DNA of 38,783 nucleotides, taken from contig MNJR01000144.1 of the NCBI GenBank assembly GCA_001920415.1, positions 1 through 38,783 on the forward strand, in the 5' to 3' direction. This document shows, in pieces, positions 15,808-23,852 of this stretch (position 1 is its first letter; the number at the start of each line of letters is the position of its first letter). This DNA comes from Acidobacteria bacterium 13_1_20CM_3_53_8 (lineage in GTDB: Bacteria > Acidobacteriota > Blastocatellia > Pyrinomonadales > Pyrinomonadaceae). The notes beneath the pieces were generated by a model. The model was not told the DNA's origin, made no database searches, and saw only the letters and a list, made by a program, of their open reading frames with translations. The position numbers and the translations under genes were made by a program.

Positions 15808-15810
15808 ATC

Positions 15811-15897
15811 AAGGCAAAAGTAAAAAGGTAAAAGGAAAAAGTTAGGAAGGGATTCAACCTTCTTCACTTTTGCCTTTTACCTTTTTACTTTTGCCTT
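15811..15897. repeat. Heptamer-arm inverted repeat (GGCAAAA/GTAAAAA/GGTAAAA units)
   Basis: Positions 15811-15835 and 15873-15897 are exact complements over 25 bp, built from AGGCAAA-AGTAAAA-AGGTAAA heptamers, with a loop of about 37 nt. The right arm contains part of the rpoZ stop codon (complement of 15897-15899). It lies between two convergent genes. Confidence 0.92.
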
Positions 15898-16145
15898 TAC
15901 TGGTTCGCCTCTTCGCTATCAATCGTGAAGGGAACTTTGCCGCGCATGACTTCTTCTAGCGCTATGCGCGTAGGCTTATGTTTTTGCGGGTCTGAGTCCA
16001 CGCGCGGGTGAGCGCCGCGCTGAATCTGCTTGCTGCGCTTGGCCGCGACGATTATCAAACGATATTTTGAATCAAACGTTTGTTGGGTTTGTTCCATCTC
16101 TTCTGTTTCGGTAGTGTTCGCAGCCGCTTCTGCCGGTTTAGCCAT
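15897..16145 (-). CDS. rpoZ: RNA polymerase omega subunit
   Basis: The 82-residue protein contains the omega core: FDSKYRLIIVAAKRSKQI, then RTALEEV-like PTRIALEEVMRGKVPF. Omega helps fold and assemble the beta-prime subunit of RNA polymerase. The N-terminal 22 residues are a Thr/Glu/Gln-rich extension. A GGAGGG ribosome-binding site lies about 12 nt before the ATG. Its place directly after gmk, and yicC before that, is the classic order in many bacteria and supports the call. The stop codon lies inside the flanking heptamer repeat. Confidence 0.92.
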   Translation of the reverse strand: MAKPAEAAANTTETEEMEQTQQTFDSKYRLIIVAAKRSKQIQRGAHPRVDSDPQKHKPTRIALEEVMRGKVPFTIDSEEANQ

Positions 16146-16234
16146 ATATTTTTGCGACCCTCCGTTCTGAAAATTCTTTATGAATGCTTCGTCGGCCTAA
16201 TCAGACCATTTCGTCTCTCTAGTCTTCAGCAAAA

Positions 16235-16900
16235 CTAGCTGAAGGTGGCAAGCACGCCAATGGCCGCGCGCTCCTGTCGCTCGCGCCGCGCACGCTCCGC
16301 GTAAATTATGGAAGCCAGTTGAGCAGCAGCGCGGTCTGCATCGTCGTTGATGATGACGTAGCTGAACTCGCTGTAATGTTCTACCTCTGCTCGCGCGTTA
16401 CGCAAACGAAGCGCTAGGTCTTCCAAATCTTCTGTCCCTCTAGCAATCAGTCTCTCTCTCAACACCTCGAACGACGGCGGGAGGATGAAGACCGTAACGG
16501 ACGAAGGAGCTATGCTGCGCACGCTCTCTGCGCCCTGAACGTCAATCTCAAGAATGATGTCGCGCCCTTCGCTAAGATCGCGCTCGACCTGCGAGCAAGA
16601 GGTTCCGTAAAAGTGGCCGTGCACGGGCGCCCATTCCAGAAACTCGCCCTCGCTTTCCATAGCCTTGAAAACATCCAGCGAAACGAAAAAATAGTCGCGC
16701 CCATTTATTTCACCCTCGCGCGGCTCGCGCGTGGTGTAAGAGACAGAATAGCCAAGGTCAGGCACTGTTTTCAACACGCGGCGAATGAGCGTTCCCTTGC
16801 CGCCGCCCGATGGCGAGCTTACGACCAAGAGCATTCCGCGCCCGCCAGTCGCCCCTACGCAAGCTGCGCTCAAAACAGTATCGCCCGCATCATTCGACAT
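16235..16900 (-). CDS. gmk: Guanylate kinase
   Basis: The 221-residue protein has the P-loop SSPSGGGKGTL (from about residue 28), the GMP-binding block SYTTREPREGEINGRDYFF, EFLEWAPVHGHFYGT, and DIILEIDVQGAESV, followed by the lid and the C-terminal helix. It phosphorylates GMP to GDP. The first 22 residues are an extension compared with short Gmk proteins; the start at 16900 is preferred because GGGAG lies about 12 nt upstream and it overlaps the end of yicC by 11 nt, which implies translational coupling. An internal Met at residue 23 is the alternative. Confidence 0.95.
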   Translation of the reverse strand: MSNDAGDTVLSAACVGATGGRGMLLVVSSPSGGGKGTLIRRVLKTVPDLGYSVSYTTREPREGEINGRDYFFVSLDVFKAMESEGEFLEWAPVHGHFYGTSCSQVERDLSEGRDIILEIDVQGAESVRSIAPSSVTVFILPPSFEVLRERLIARGTEDLEDLALRLRNARAEVEHYSEFSYVIINDDADRAAAQLASIIYAERARRERQERAAIGVLATFS

Positions 16901-17768
16901 TCTGCACTTGCTCCCTGAGCTTTTCGACAGCCGTCTTTATGGTCAGCGCAGCCTCTTTTATTGCCATGTCGGAAGATTTAGAGAGCACAGTGTTGGCTTC
17001 GCGGTTCAACTCCTGTAGAAGAAAATCGAGTCGCTTGCCCGTTTCGCCTTCGCTCTCAATTGCTTCTGCGAACTGCGTGATGTGGCTGCGAAGACGCGCA
17101 ATCTCTTCCGTGATGTCGCTGCGCTCGGCCAGATAAGCAACTTCCTGCGCAAGCCTCCCTTGATCCAGTTCGATGTTCATGCCGTCGCGCACCAGAAGTT
17201 CGGAAACTCTTCTTTGAATTCGAGCGCGATAGATGTCAACAAGATCGCTCGCGGCAGCTTCGATTATCGGCACCATACGCGAGATTTCATCAAGGCGCGT
17301 TCGCATCTCGACCTTGAGCGCAATGCCTTCGCGCTCGCGCATACGTTCCAGATCGTCCAGCGCTTCGTCTATGGCGCGCTCTATGCCGCCTATCATCTCG
17401 TCGTTCATGCCGTCGCGGACTGGCTGCATAGCGCCCGGAAGACGTGCCAGCACACTGATGTCCACCTCGCCCGTCAAATCGAACTCGTGTTTCAGAGCGC
17501 GCATGGCAGAGAGGTATCCGGCGATGAGCGGACGGTTAAGCTCGTAAGAGACTTCACCAGTCCGCTCGAAAGTGATGTTCACATCAACGCGACCGCGCGA
17601 AAGACGCGAGCCTATGCGACGCTTTATCAGAGCTTCGAGCGAAGCTATCTCTCCGCCCGTGCGCAGGTGAACGTCAAGAAATCTGTTGTTCACGGTCTTC
17701 AGGTCAACTCCGACGGAATAATTCTCTCCCGTCGCAGCGCCTCGACCGAATCCTGTCATTGATTTCAT
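16890..17768 (-). CDS. yicC: YicC-family endoribonuclease
   Basis: The 292-residue protein begins MKSMTGFGRGAA, the hallmark start of the YicC/YloC family. It continues with the conserved VDLKTVNNRFLDVHLR and RGRVDVNITFERTG blocks, and ends with the DUF1732 region KRLDFLLQELNREANTVLSKSSD. Members are endoribonucleases acting on RNA decay in E. coli and Bacillus. The frame is open for 21 more codons upstream, but those are translated heptamer repeat. The true start is the ATG at 17768, directly abutting the hairpin at 17769-17858 without a Shine-Dalgarno sequence. The stop overlaps gmk by 11 nt. Confidence 0.93.
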   Translation of the reverse strand: MKSMTGFGRGAATGENYSVGVDLKTVNNRFLDVHLRTGGEIASLEALIKRRIGSRLSRGRVDVNITFERTGEVSYELNRPLIAGYLSAMRALKHEFDLTGEVDISVLARLPGAMQPVRDGMNDEMIGGIERAIDEALDDLERMREREGIALKVEMRTRLDEISRMVPIIEAAASDLVDIYRARIQRRVSELLVRDGMNIELDQGRLAQEVAYLAERSDITEEIARLRSHITQFAEAIESEGETGKRLDFLLQELNREANTVLSKSSDMAIKEAALTIKTAVEKLREQVQNVE

Positions 17769-17858
17769 TGGTGGTAAATGGTGAATGGTAAATGGTGAAT
17801 GGTAAATGGTGAATAGAGAAAGCTTTTCCATTTACCATTTACTATTTACCATTCACCA
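17769..17858. repeat. Heptamer-arm inverted repeat (GGTAAAT/GGTGAAT units)
   Basis: Units GGTAAAT and GGTGAAT alternate through 17771-17814 and are mirrored at 17828-17858; the 31-bp arms differ at two positions, both transitions. The right arm contains the ABC-exporter stop codon (complement of 17842-17844), and the left end abuts the yicC start codon. The element therefore forms the 3' end of one gene and the leader of the next. Confidence 0.92.
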
Positions 17859-19650
17859 CAAATTCCTCCTCTTCGTCTGCGAACTGTAGTTTGTAAAGAC
17901 GCTTGTATTGGCCGCCGCGCGCGAGCAACTCTGCATGCTTGCCTGTTTCAATGATACGGCCTCGCTCCATTACGACGATTGTGTCTGCGCGCCGCACGGT
18001 CGAAAGACGATGGGCGATTACGATTGTCGTGCGGTCGCGCATTAGATTATCTAACGCTCGTTGCACCAGCCGCTCGGATTCAGTGTCGAGCGAGGACGTG
18101 GCTTCGTCCAGAATCAATACGGGGGCGTCCGTCAAAACCGCGCGCGCAATTGCCAGACGCTGGCGTTGTCCGCCGGAAAGAAAGATGCCGCGCTCTCCTA
18201 CAATCGTGTCGTAACCCGAAGGAAGCTCTTTAATAAAATTGTGAGCGAAGGCTATGCGCGCGGCTTCCTCTACCTCTCTGTCTGTAGCACGGGGTCGTCC
18301 GTAAGAGATGTTGTGACGAACCGTGTCGTTGAAAAGAATTGTCTCCTGCGTAACCAGCGCGATATGTTTCCTCAGGCTCGATATACTTGCATCGCGCAAG
18401 TTAACTCCATCCCAGAGCACGCATCCATCGGAAGGATCGTGAAAGCGCGGGATGAGTTTCGTCAATGTGGATTTGCCGCCGCCCGATTCGCCTACGAGCG
18501 CAAAGACCGATCCGGCTGGTATGTGCAGACTGACCTCGCGCAGAACCACCTTCGATTCGTTATGATAACCGAAAGAAACGTCGCGCAACTCGATTGCTTC
18601 TCTCAATGGCTCGACCTCTATGGCGTTCGGCTTTTCAGGAATCTCAGCGTGCTCGTCCATCACCTCCCAGACGTGGCGCACAGCGGCCAGCGCCTGCTCC
18701 ATGCTGTTTTGCAGGCGCGAGAGTTTGCGCATAGGGTCGTAGCTTCTGAACAGGAAAAAGATGAAGGTTAGAAACTGCGCGGCGTTCATGCGCCCGGCTT
18801 CTATCTCACGCTGGCCGAAGAAGAGAAGCGCGACGACGGCCACGACGCCTATCATCTCTATGGTCGGTGGAGCGAAGCCCGCTATGCGCGACGAGCGAAG
18901 ATTAGCGCGCATGATTTCGCGCGCGACCGCTATGAATCTCTTCTGCTCTCTACCTTCGGCGCGATAAGCTTTAACAATGTTCTGGTTGGCTAGCGCTTCC
19001 TGCGCAGTGTCCGTCAAACGCTTATTGCCCTCGAATGATTCGCGCGAAAGATTGCGAAGCGCCGTGCCGAAGCGCGCCGTGAGAAAAGCAATTATCGGCG
19101 CGATTGTCAGAGAGCCAAGTGTGAGCCGCCAGTTGTAATAGAATGAAGCCGCTAGAAAACCTATCAGCGTAAAACTTTCGCGCAAGATGTCGCGCAAAGT
19201 GTTCGAGACGGCCAATTCAATCGCGGCTGCGCTGGAAACAAGACGCGAGACAAGATAATTGGAACGATGGCGCTCGAAGAAGCTGGCGGATTGCGAGAGC
19301 ACATGATGATAAAGTTCTTGCCTGAGATTAAGGACGGACGACTGACCGACAATCGCCATCAGGTAAGTTGAAAAATATTCGGCCACGCCTTTCACCAGCG
19401 TAAAAAGCAGCAGCATGATGGCAATGTTGCGCCATGCGGCGAGGCCGGAATCGGGAATAAAACGTTGAAGGCCGAAAAGCGTTGGCGTGCGTTTGCCCGA
19501 ACCTTGAGCGAAAGCCTGATCGAAGATTGGAACGATGAGCGCGCCGATTGCGCTTTCCAGCACGCCGACGACGACCATGGCGATTGTCGCCAGCAAGAAG
19601 GTCAACCAGTGCGGCTTGAGGTATTTAAATAGTCGCCGAAGATCGCGCAT
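17842..19650 (-). CDS. ABC exporter, fused permease-ATPase (MsbA-like)
   Basis: The 602-residue half-transporter has an ABC transmembrane domain with about six helices (about 1-315) and a nucleotide-binding domain. The latter has Walker A VGESGGGKSTLTK, the Q-loop VTQETILFND, signature LSGGQRQRLAIARA, Walker B VLILDEATSSLD and switch His in IVIAHRLSTV. It would work as a homodimer in the inner membrane. Family resemblance to MsbA/lipid-flippase exporters is general; the substrate is not readable. The last residues (FVVNGK) are encoded by the heptamer hairpin, which supplies the TAG stop, so the native C-terminus probably ended soon after ADEEEE. It is on the same strand as, and upstream of, yicC-gmk-rpoZ. 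Confidence 0.93.
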   Translation of the reverse strand: MRDLRRLFKYLKPHWLTFLLATIAMVVVGVLESAIGALIVPIFDQAFAQGSGKRTPTLFGLQRFIPDSGLAAWRNIAIMLLLFTLVKGVAEYFSTYLMAIVGQSSVLNLRQELYHHVLSQSASFFERHRSNYLVSRLVSSAAAIELAVSNTLRDILRESFTLIGFLAASFYYNWRLTLGSLTIAPIIAFLTARFGTALRNLSRESFEGNKRLTDTAQEALANQNIVKAYRAEGREQKRFIAVAREIMRANLRSSRIAGFAPPTIEMIGVVAVVALLFFGQREIEAGRMNAAQFLTFIFFLFRSYDPMRKLSRLQNSMEQALAAVRHVWEVMDEHAEIPEKPNAIEVEPLREAIELRDVSFGYHNESKVVLREVSLHIPAGSVFALVGESGGGKSTLTKLIPRFHDPSDGCVLWDGVNLRDASISSLRKHIALVTQETILFNDTVRHNISYGRPRATDREVEEAARIAFAHNFIKELPSGYDTIVGERGIFLSGGQRQRLAIARAVLTDAPVLILDEATSSLDTESERLVQRALDNLMRDRTTIVIAHRLSTVRRADTIVVMERGRIIETGKHAELLARGGQYKRLYKLQFADEEEEFVVNGK

Positions 19651-19754
19651 CGTTTAAGAGCGTGCGTTTGATTCTCTTTCTTGTAGGTAGGAGTAAACCG
19701 ACGCTCGGTCATCGGTAAATCAAAACTATACTTAGCACTGCGCGCGCGCGTCAA

Positions 19755-19879
19755 GGCGAAGAAGAAGAAAGTAAAAAGGCAAAAGGTAAAAGGCAAAAGG
19801 AAGGCTGAAACCACTTTTAATAAAAAGATTGGCTTCCCCTAACTTTTGCCTTTTGCCTTTTACCTTTTGCCTTCTTCGC
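19755..19879. repeat. Heptamer-arm inverted repeat (GGCAAAA/GGTAAAA units)
   Basis: Left arm units at about 19755-19800 (AAAGGCAAAAGGTAAAAGGC) mirror 19842-19879, with a loop of about 40 nt. GGCGAAGAAG/CTTCTTCGCC closes the base. It lies in the divergent gap between the ABC exporter and the response regulator, so it cannot be a simple terminator there. Confidence 0.88.
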
Positions 19880-19923
19880 CCGTGTCCCCGCGTCTTTTCT
19901 TCATCATTGCTCTTCATCTGCGC

Positions 19924-19929
19924 TATAAT
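19924..19929 (+). promoter_or_regulatory. Putative -10 element (TATAAT) for the OmpR-type regulator
   Basis: A perfect TATAAT lies 26 nt before the chosen ATG. No good -35 hexamer is seen at 16-18 bp upstream. The position supports the downstream start at 19955, since transcription would begin near 19936, after the upstream in-frame codons. Confidence 0.45.
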
Positions 19930-19954
19930 CAGGCGCGCCATAAAACTCTGGGAC

Positions 19955-20704
19955 ATGGGGTCTGAAATCGCCTTGGATCAACATACAGCGACTAAACAGA
20001 AGAGCGGGGGGCGTCTTCTAATCGTAGATGACGAGGTGGAGTTGCGCCTTCTTCTTGCAGAATACTTTCGCCGACTCGGATTTGAAGTTGAAGAGAAGGA
20101 GAACGCCGAAGCAGCAATCGAAGCCGTCTCTACGCGCCACTTCGATTGTTTCATCTTCGACGTTTCTATGCCGGGCATGACTGGCTTCGATCTGCTCAGG
20201 CGCATACGCGAGCGCGGAATACAGACTCCGACGCTATTCTTGACCGCGCACGACACCATTGATGATAAAGTCTCTGGCTTTGAAGCGGGCGCGGACGATT
20301 ATCTTGCGAAGCCTTTCAGCCCGCGCGAGCTTGAACTCAGAGTCGAAGCATTGATGAAGCGCGGCGGGACTGCCCCGCAGAAGTCTTCGGATGACGAAGA
20401 GAAGATAGAGGTTGGCGACCTTGTGGTTGACAAGCGAAGGCATGAAGTGTCGCGCGCAGGGGAACGTATAGAATTGACGCCGCTAGAATTTCAGATTCTG
20501 GAATTGCTCGCGTCCGAACCCGGTCGCGCCTGGTCGCGCAACGCGCTTCTTGATCGCGTGTGGAGCACGGATTATGAAGGCTACCAGCGCAACATTGATC
20601 CGCACATCAACAGGCTCAGAAAGAAGTTGGAAGTTGACCCGAAAAATCCACGCTACGTTCTGACGGTTCGCGGCGTCGGCTACAAACTGAACGAAGCGCC
20701 ATAA
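19955..20704 (+). CDS. OmpR/PhoB-family response regulator
   Basis: The 249-residue protein has a receiver domain (about 18-135) with acidic residues Asp25/Asp26, phospho-acceptor Asp69 in FIFDVSMPG, switch Thr in LFLTAHD and Lys in YLAKPFSPREL. A winged-helix DNA-binding domain (about 155-248) contains LTPLEFQILELLASEPGRAWSR, NIDPHINRLRKKLE and VRGVGYKL. It is a transcription regulator activated by phosphorylation. No partner kinase is adjacent. The frame is open for 42 more codons upstream, but those are translated heptamer repeat; the ATG at 19955 fits the TATAAT at 19924. Confidence 0.92.
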   Translation: MGSEIALDQHTATKQKSGGRLLIVDDEVELRLLLAEYFRRLGFEVEEKENAEAAIEAVSTRHFDCFIFDVSMPGMTGFDLLRRIRERGIQTPTLFLTAHDTIDDKVSGFEAGADDYLAKPFSPRELELRVEALMKRGGTAPQKSSDDEEKIEVGDLVVDKRRHEVSRAGERIELTPLEFQILELLASEPGRAWSRNALLDRVWSTDYEGYQRNIDPHINRLRKKLEVDPKNPRYVLTVRGVGYKLNEAP

Positions 20705-20776
20705 AATTTTTCTCAAACGTTCTTTCTGTTCACTATTCGTAGAAGCATGAAGGGCGTTTGAAATCTCTTGAATCCT

Positions 20777-22357
20777 ATGCCCAACTCTCGCCCCCTGAAA
20801 AAGATTTTACTCTCATTCCTTGTAGCACTCTCTCTTCTATTATTTGTGGGCGACGCGCGCGCACAGCGAAGACCGAATGCCAGACCCGCGCCCCAGCCAA
20901 CGCCGCAGGCTTCTGTGACTGCGAAGATAAGGCTGCGCTGGAGCGGACGCACGGACATTCCGCGCTATCGTGTTCAGGTTGCGCGCGACGCACAGTTTGC
21001 AGACATAGCGGTTGACAACGTTGTCGTCGGCAGGGAAGTGGTCGTGACAGACCTCGCGCCCGGGCGCTACTTCTGGCGCGTTGCGCCCGCAGCGCAAGAG
21101 ACTGGAAGTTTCTCTGAGGCAAAACCAATTCAGGTTGAAACCGGCGTAGTGAACGAATCTACAATCAGCACGCCTCAGCAAACTGCGACTACGCGTGTAG
21201 TAAGTTCAGCAGGTTGGCGAACAACTACTGGATATGTCCAAAAACCTCTGGCGGCTCACCTGCGCTCTGCTACAAGTTATGATTTCGTAGGCGTGAATTC
21301 CGACGGAATGGTCTTCGCGCTGGACGCAAGCAGCGGGATGGCTCTGTGGACTGCGCGCTTTCGCCCCAACGCTCGAAGAGGTGAGCAGACGGGAAACGGT
21401 GGTGCTCAACCGTTCACGCCTGTGATATTCAATTCAGCGCAAGGGCTGGCGAATGTTCTAGTCGCTTTCGACGCAGGCGTGCGCGCACTGGAAGGGGCTA
21501 CGGGGCGAGAGCTATGGCGCGTGCAGCTTGAAGAAGAGGCTACTAGCGGCGTCGCTGCGGATTTCGGCCAGCAGACGGCTAGAGAACTTGTTGTCATCGC
21601 GGGCGGCGGAAAGACTATGCTTCTCATCAATCCTGAGAGCGGGCAGATTATAAACAGAACAAAGGTCGGCTCGAATGTTATAGGCTCGCCCGTTCCTTTC
21701 GTTTATAAGAACGTGCGAGGGCTGGCTCTGGCTCTTAAAGATGGAACTCTTCAAGTGCGCGCAGAAGATGGCAGCCTCTCTGTCGAAACGAAAATAAATA
21801 CAAAGTTCACGACCGCGCCTGTCTTCGTGCAGGGGCCTTACGTTGCGATGATTCTCGTTGGGATGGAAAAAGGGTTGATTGCATTCGATGTATCAGACCT
21901 GCATCCTCTGGGAAAGATTGATTTCTCGCGCGACGGGCCGCGCGGTACTCTCACTGTATCGGATTTGGACGGAGATGGCGCGCCGGAAGTCATAGCAGTC
22001 ACAGATAGCGGGCGAGTCGTAGCCATAAGCACTATCACAGGGCAAACAACATGGGTCGCAGAGGGCGCGACCGACGCGGATTCCGCAGCCTTAGCAGACC
22101 TTGACGGCGACGGTGTTCAGGATGTGCTGGTCGCAGCTAGAACGAAATTCGCGCTAGGATTCTCAGGCCGCGACGGAAAGCTTCTGTGGGCTGCCGACGA
22201 AGAGAGTCCGCGCGCAACGAGCGTTCAGCCGACGGCGCGCTCGCTTGTTATTGCTAAGACAGGAAACTCTTCATTCCTGGTCGGCAGCGATGCGACCAGC
22301 ACAGGATTGCGCGCAATAGAACTGCCCAGACTTGGACAAAGAGCCGCAAGCCAATAG
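20777..22357 (+). CDS. Secreted PQQ-like / FG-GAP beta-propeller protein
   Basis: About 526 residues begin with a signal peptide (KKILLSFLVALSLLLF...ARAQ). A Pro-rich spacer and a fibronectin/Ig-like segment follow (about 45-125: RLRWSGRTDIPRYRVQVA...LAPGRYFWRVAP). A beta-propeller fills the rest, with PQQ-like blades (FALDASSGMALWTARF, LEGATGRELWRVQL, AISTITGQTTWVA) and FG-GAP/calcium-loop motifs (VSDLDGDGAPEVIAV, LADLDGDGVQDVLVAA). Such proteins usually bind partners or ligands in the periplasm or at the surface. There is no enzyme signature. A TTG three codons upstream (20768) is an alternative start. It follows the response regulator by 72 nt and could be cotranscribed. Confidence 0.82.
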   Translation: MPNSRPLKKILLSFLVALSLLLFVGDARAQRRPNARPAPQPTPQASVTAKIRLRWSGRTDIPRYRVQVARDAQFADIAVDNVVVGREVVVTDLAPGRYFWRVAPAAQETGSFSEAKPIQVETGVVNESTISTPQQTATTRVVSSAGWRTTTGYVQKPLAAHLRSATSYDFVGVNSDGMVFALDASSGMALWTARFRPNARRGEQTGNGGAQPFTPVIFNSAQGLANVLVAFDAGVRALEGATGRELWRVQLEEEATSGVAADFGQQTARELVVIAGGGKTMLLINPESGQIINRTKVGSNVIGSPVPFVYKNVRGLALALKDGTLQVRAEDGSLSVETKINTKFTTAPVFVQGPYVAMILVGMEKGLIAFDVSDLHPLGKIDFSRDGPRGTLTVSDLDGDGAPEVIAVTDSGRVVAISTITGQTTWVAEGATDADSAALADLDGDGVQDVLVAARTKFALGFSGRDGKLLWAADEESPRATSVQPTARSLVIAKTGNSSFLVGSDATSTGLRAIELPRLGQRAASQ

Positions 22358-22439
22358 CTTTATACAGAAATTCTCTCGCGGACGCTTACGGCGTTTCTAT
22401 CCTTCTTAATCGTTAATGAAAGAGTCGAGCTAGAAAATT

Positions 22440-22592
22440 ATGGGAATGTGGATAATCGCGGGCGCGCTCTTTCTTGTCTGGTTAATAGGCGTGCTCACAG
22501 GGCGCGGCGGCTTCATACACATCCTGCTTCTCTGCGCACTCACTGTCGCCATAGTTCAATTCGTAGCAGACCGCAGAGCCGCACGCGGCTGA
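22440..22592 (+). CDS. 50-residue membrane protein, lmo0937/DUF5670-like
   Basis: This short frame encodes MGMWIIAGALFLVWLIGVLT, a GRGG turn, and IHILLLCALTVAIVQFVADRR. Two hydrophobic segments around a Gly-rich turn and the IHILL second helix match the small lmo0937-family membrane proteins found widely in bacteria, whose function is unknown. The composition and turn support a real gene, although the ribosome-binding site is weak. It lies 83 nt after the beta-propeller gene and before a nested hairpin element. Confidence 0.75.
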   Translation: MGMWIIAGALFLVWLIGVLTGRGGFIHILLLCALTVAIVQFVADRRAARG

Positions 22593-22636
22593 ATCTTTTG
22601 TTAACCAATCTAGAGCGAATTACGATTGCATGTACA

Positions 22637-22791
22637 GGTCAGTACCGCCTGCTTAAGCTGGGCGGGTCTGTTAGCAAAGTCAAAAGTAAAAAGGTAAAAG
22701 TAAAAAGTGAGAAGAAGCCAATCTTTTTATTTTCCTTTTGCCTTTTTACTTTTGACTTCTTCACCCGCCCGCTACCGCAGGCGGTACTGAC
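22637..22791. repeat. Nested repeat: heptamer hairpin inside a family C inverted repeat
   Basis: The outer arms 22637-22667 and 22763-22791 are family C (compare 2093-2188 and 31271-31366). The right arm is intact, but the left carries a changed centre (CTTAAGCTG in place of the GGTAGC stretch). Inside, units of the GTAAAAA/GGTAAAA type at 22676-22707 are mirrored at about 22723-22762, starting and ending with AAGTCAAAAGT/ACTTTTGACTT. The heptamer element occupies exactly the loop of the family C element. Confidence 0.88.
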
Positions 22792-22838
22792 TGTGCTGCT
22801 CCCGTACACTGATCTGTAATTCGCTCTAAGGAGACTTT

Positions 22839-23294
22839 ATGGCAAATTCCAAATCGCAGCGTGAAGCAGAGGTCTGGATTCGTGAGCAGTGGTTGCCAGA
22901 TGAATTCGGACAGCCATTCCTGAAGAAGAAGCTGCAACTGCGTTCAGGAGGTAAATTCGAGTTTGATGGGGTTAGTCAGGACGAACGTATAGCGGTTTCT
23001 ATCTCTACAAACTGCGGTATCAGGAGCAGCGGCAAGAAGGCGACGCCTAAGCTGCACAAGATACGATCCGATGCTCTGTTCCTTCTTCTTCTGGACAATG
23101 TAGAGCGTCGTGTCATTGTCTTCTCCGACCGCTATATGTTCGATTTGTGCGAAGCAGAAATTAAGAATGGACGTTTTCCCATTGAAGTTGAAATAAAGCT
23201 CGCGTCGCTGCCCGCCGAGTTAGAGAGCGCCTTGGTGCAAGCACGCTGTATCGCGGCGCAAGAGGTATCTCCGACTGGGAATTTTCGTGGTTAA
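22839..23294 (+). CDS. Conserved hypothetical protein, possible PD-(D/E)XK-like core
   Basis: The 151-residue cytosolic protein follows a strong AAGGAG ribosome-binding site. It has no signal peptide. A segment GGKFEFDGVSQDERIAVSIST (about 37-57) followed by KIRSDALFLLLLD and RRVIVFSDRYMFD looks like the strand pattern of PD-(D/E)XK nuclease folds: an acidic residue in FEFD, then a beta strand where the E-x-K is expected. Here that strand reads AVSIS rather than E-x-K, so activity is doubtful. I do recall similar stand-alone proteins annotated as hypothetical. The gene converges on the lipoprotein at 23299-23673 with only 4 nt between stops. Confidence 0.7.
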   Translation: MANSKSQREAEVWIREQWLPDEFGQPFLKKKLQLRSGGKFEFDGVSQDERIAVSISTNCGIRSSGKKATPKLHKIRSDALFLLLLDNVERRVIVFSDRYMFDLCEAEIKNGRFPIEVEIKLASLPAELESALVQARCIAAQEVSPTGNFRG

Positions 23295-23298
23295 TACT

Positions 23299-23673
23299 TT
23301 AAGGTCTGCCTAGGATGTTTCGTATCTGTCGTTCGCCTTCATTGGCTATGCGGCGAACATCGTTGTTGGTGTTCCGGTTTGGCTTGCCGCTATTGAGTGC
23401 CGTTGCTCTGTTCGTATTCTTGGCGCTCTTAGTTGAATGCTCGCCCGTTTGAGTGTCCGAAGTCGTGTTTGCGTTTCGGCCTCTGGGATTCTGCAACACT
23501 GCGTTGGCAGTTGATTCGACGACCGAAGCGATGTTCGTATTCTGCGGCGTCGTTATCGCCGAGCGGTTCGAGTTGTTGCTGTTATTTGAATTCGATCCCT
23601 TGCTGGAACAACCGGTTGCCAGACAGGAGATTGATATGATTAGTGCTATAACGAATGCGTGACGTATTTGCAT
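23299..23673 (-). CDS. Small Asn/Ser/Thr-rich lipoprotein
   Basis: The 124-residue protein has a signal peptide with a clean lipobox (LATGC), followed by a low-complexity stretch rich in Asn, Ser and Thr and a basic C-terminus ending RRIANEGERQIRNILGRP. No family is recognised. The start at 23673 is supported by GAGGAG about 9 nt upstream; the frame is open 37 codons further into the family B repeat, which is not counted. It resembles the lipoprotein at 9527-9844 only in composition. Confidence 0.72.
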   Translation of the reverse strand: MQIRHAFVIALIISISCLATGCSSKGSNSNNSNNSNRSAITTPQNTNIASVVESTANAVLQNPRGRNANTTSDTQTGEHSTKSAKNTNRATALNSGKPNRNTNNDVRRIANEGERQIRNILGRP

Positions 23674-23719
23674 TGGGGCTTCTCCTCTTAAGCTGTAGAA
23701 ATAATAAGAGCACATCCAA

Positions 23720-23852
23720 AACCACCTTTGCGAGCTTTGCTCTTTTCTTTGCGCCTTTGCGAGAAACAGCAATTCTCTTAACACTCAAGGCTCATGTGAA
23801 TTGATGGTTCACGCAAAGGCGCAAAGTAAAATGCTTAAGCTCGCTAAGGGTT
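23720..23852. repeat. Family B inverted repeat, copy 3
   Basis: The left half (23720-23774: CTTTGCGAGC, then TTTGCGCCTTTGCG) mirrors the right half (23799-23852: ACGCAAAGGCGCAAAG, then GCTTAAGCTCGCTAAGGG). Compared with copy 2 the left arm has a substitution block (GAGAAACAGC in place of GTGAACCATC), so the inner stem is interrupted. It lies in a divergent gap. Confidence 0.88.

Noticed and set aside
17078-18771. Long plus-strand frames opposite yicC and the ABC exporter
   Set aside because: They are antisense shadows of conserved genes with no recognisable domain.
22448-22819. 123-codon frame over the small membrane protein and nested repeat
   Set aside because: It overlaps the better 50-residue gene in another frame, and its second half is translated hairpin repeat.
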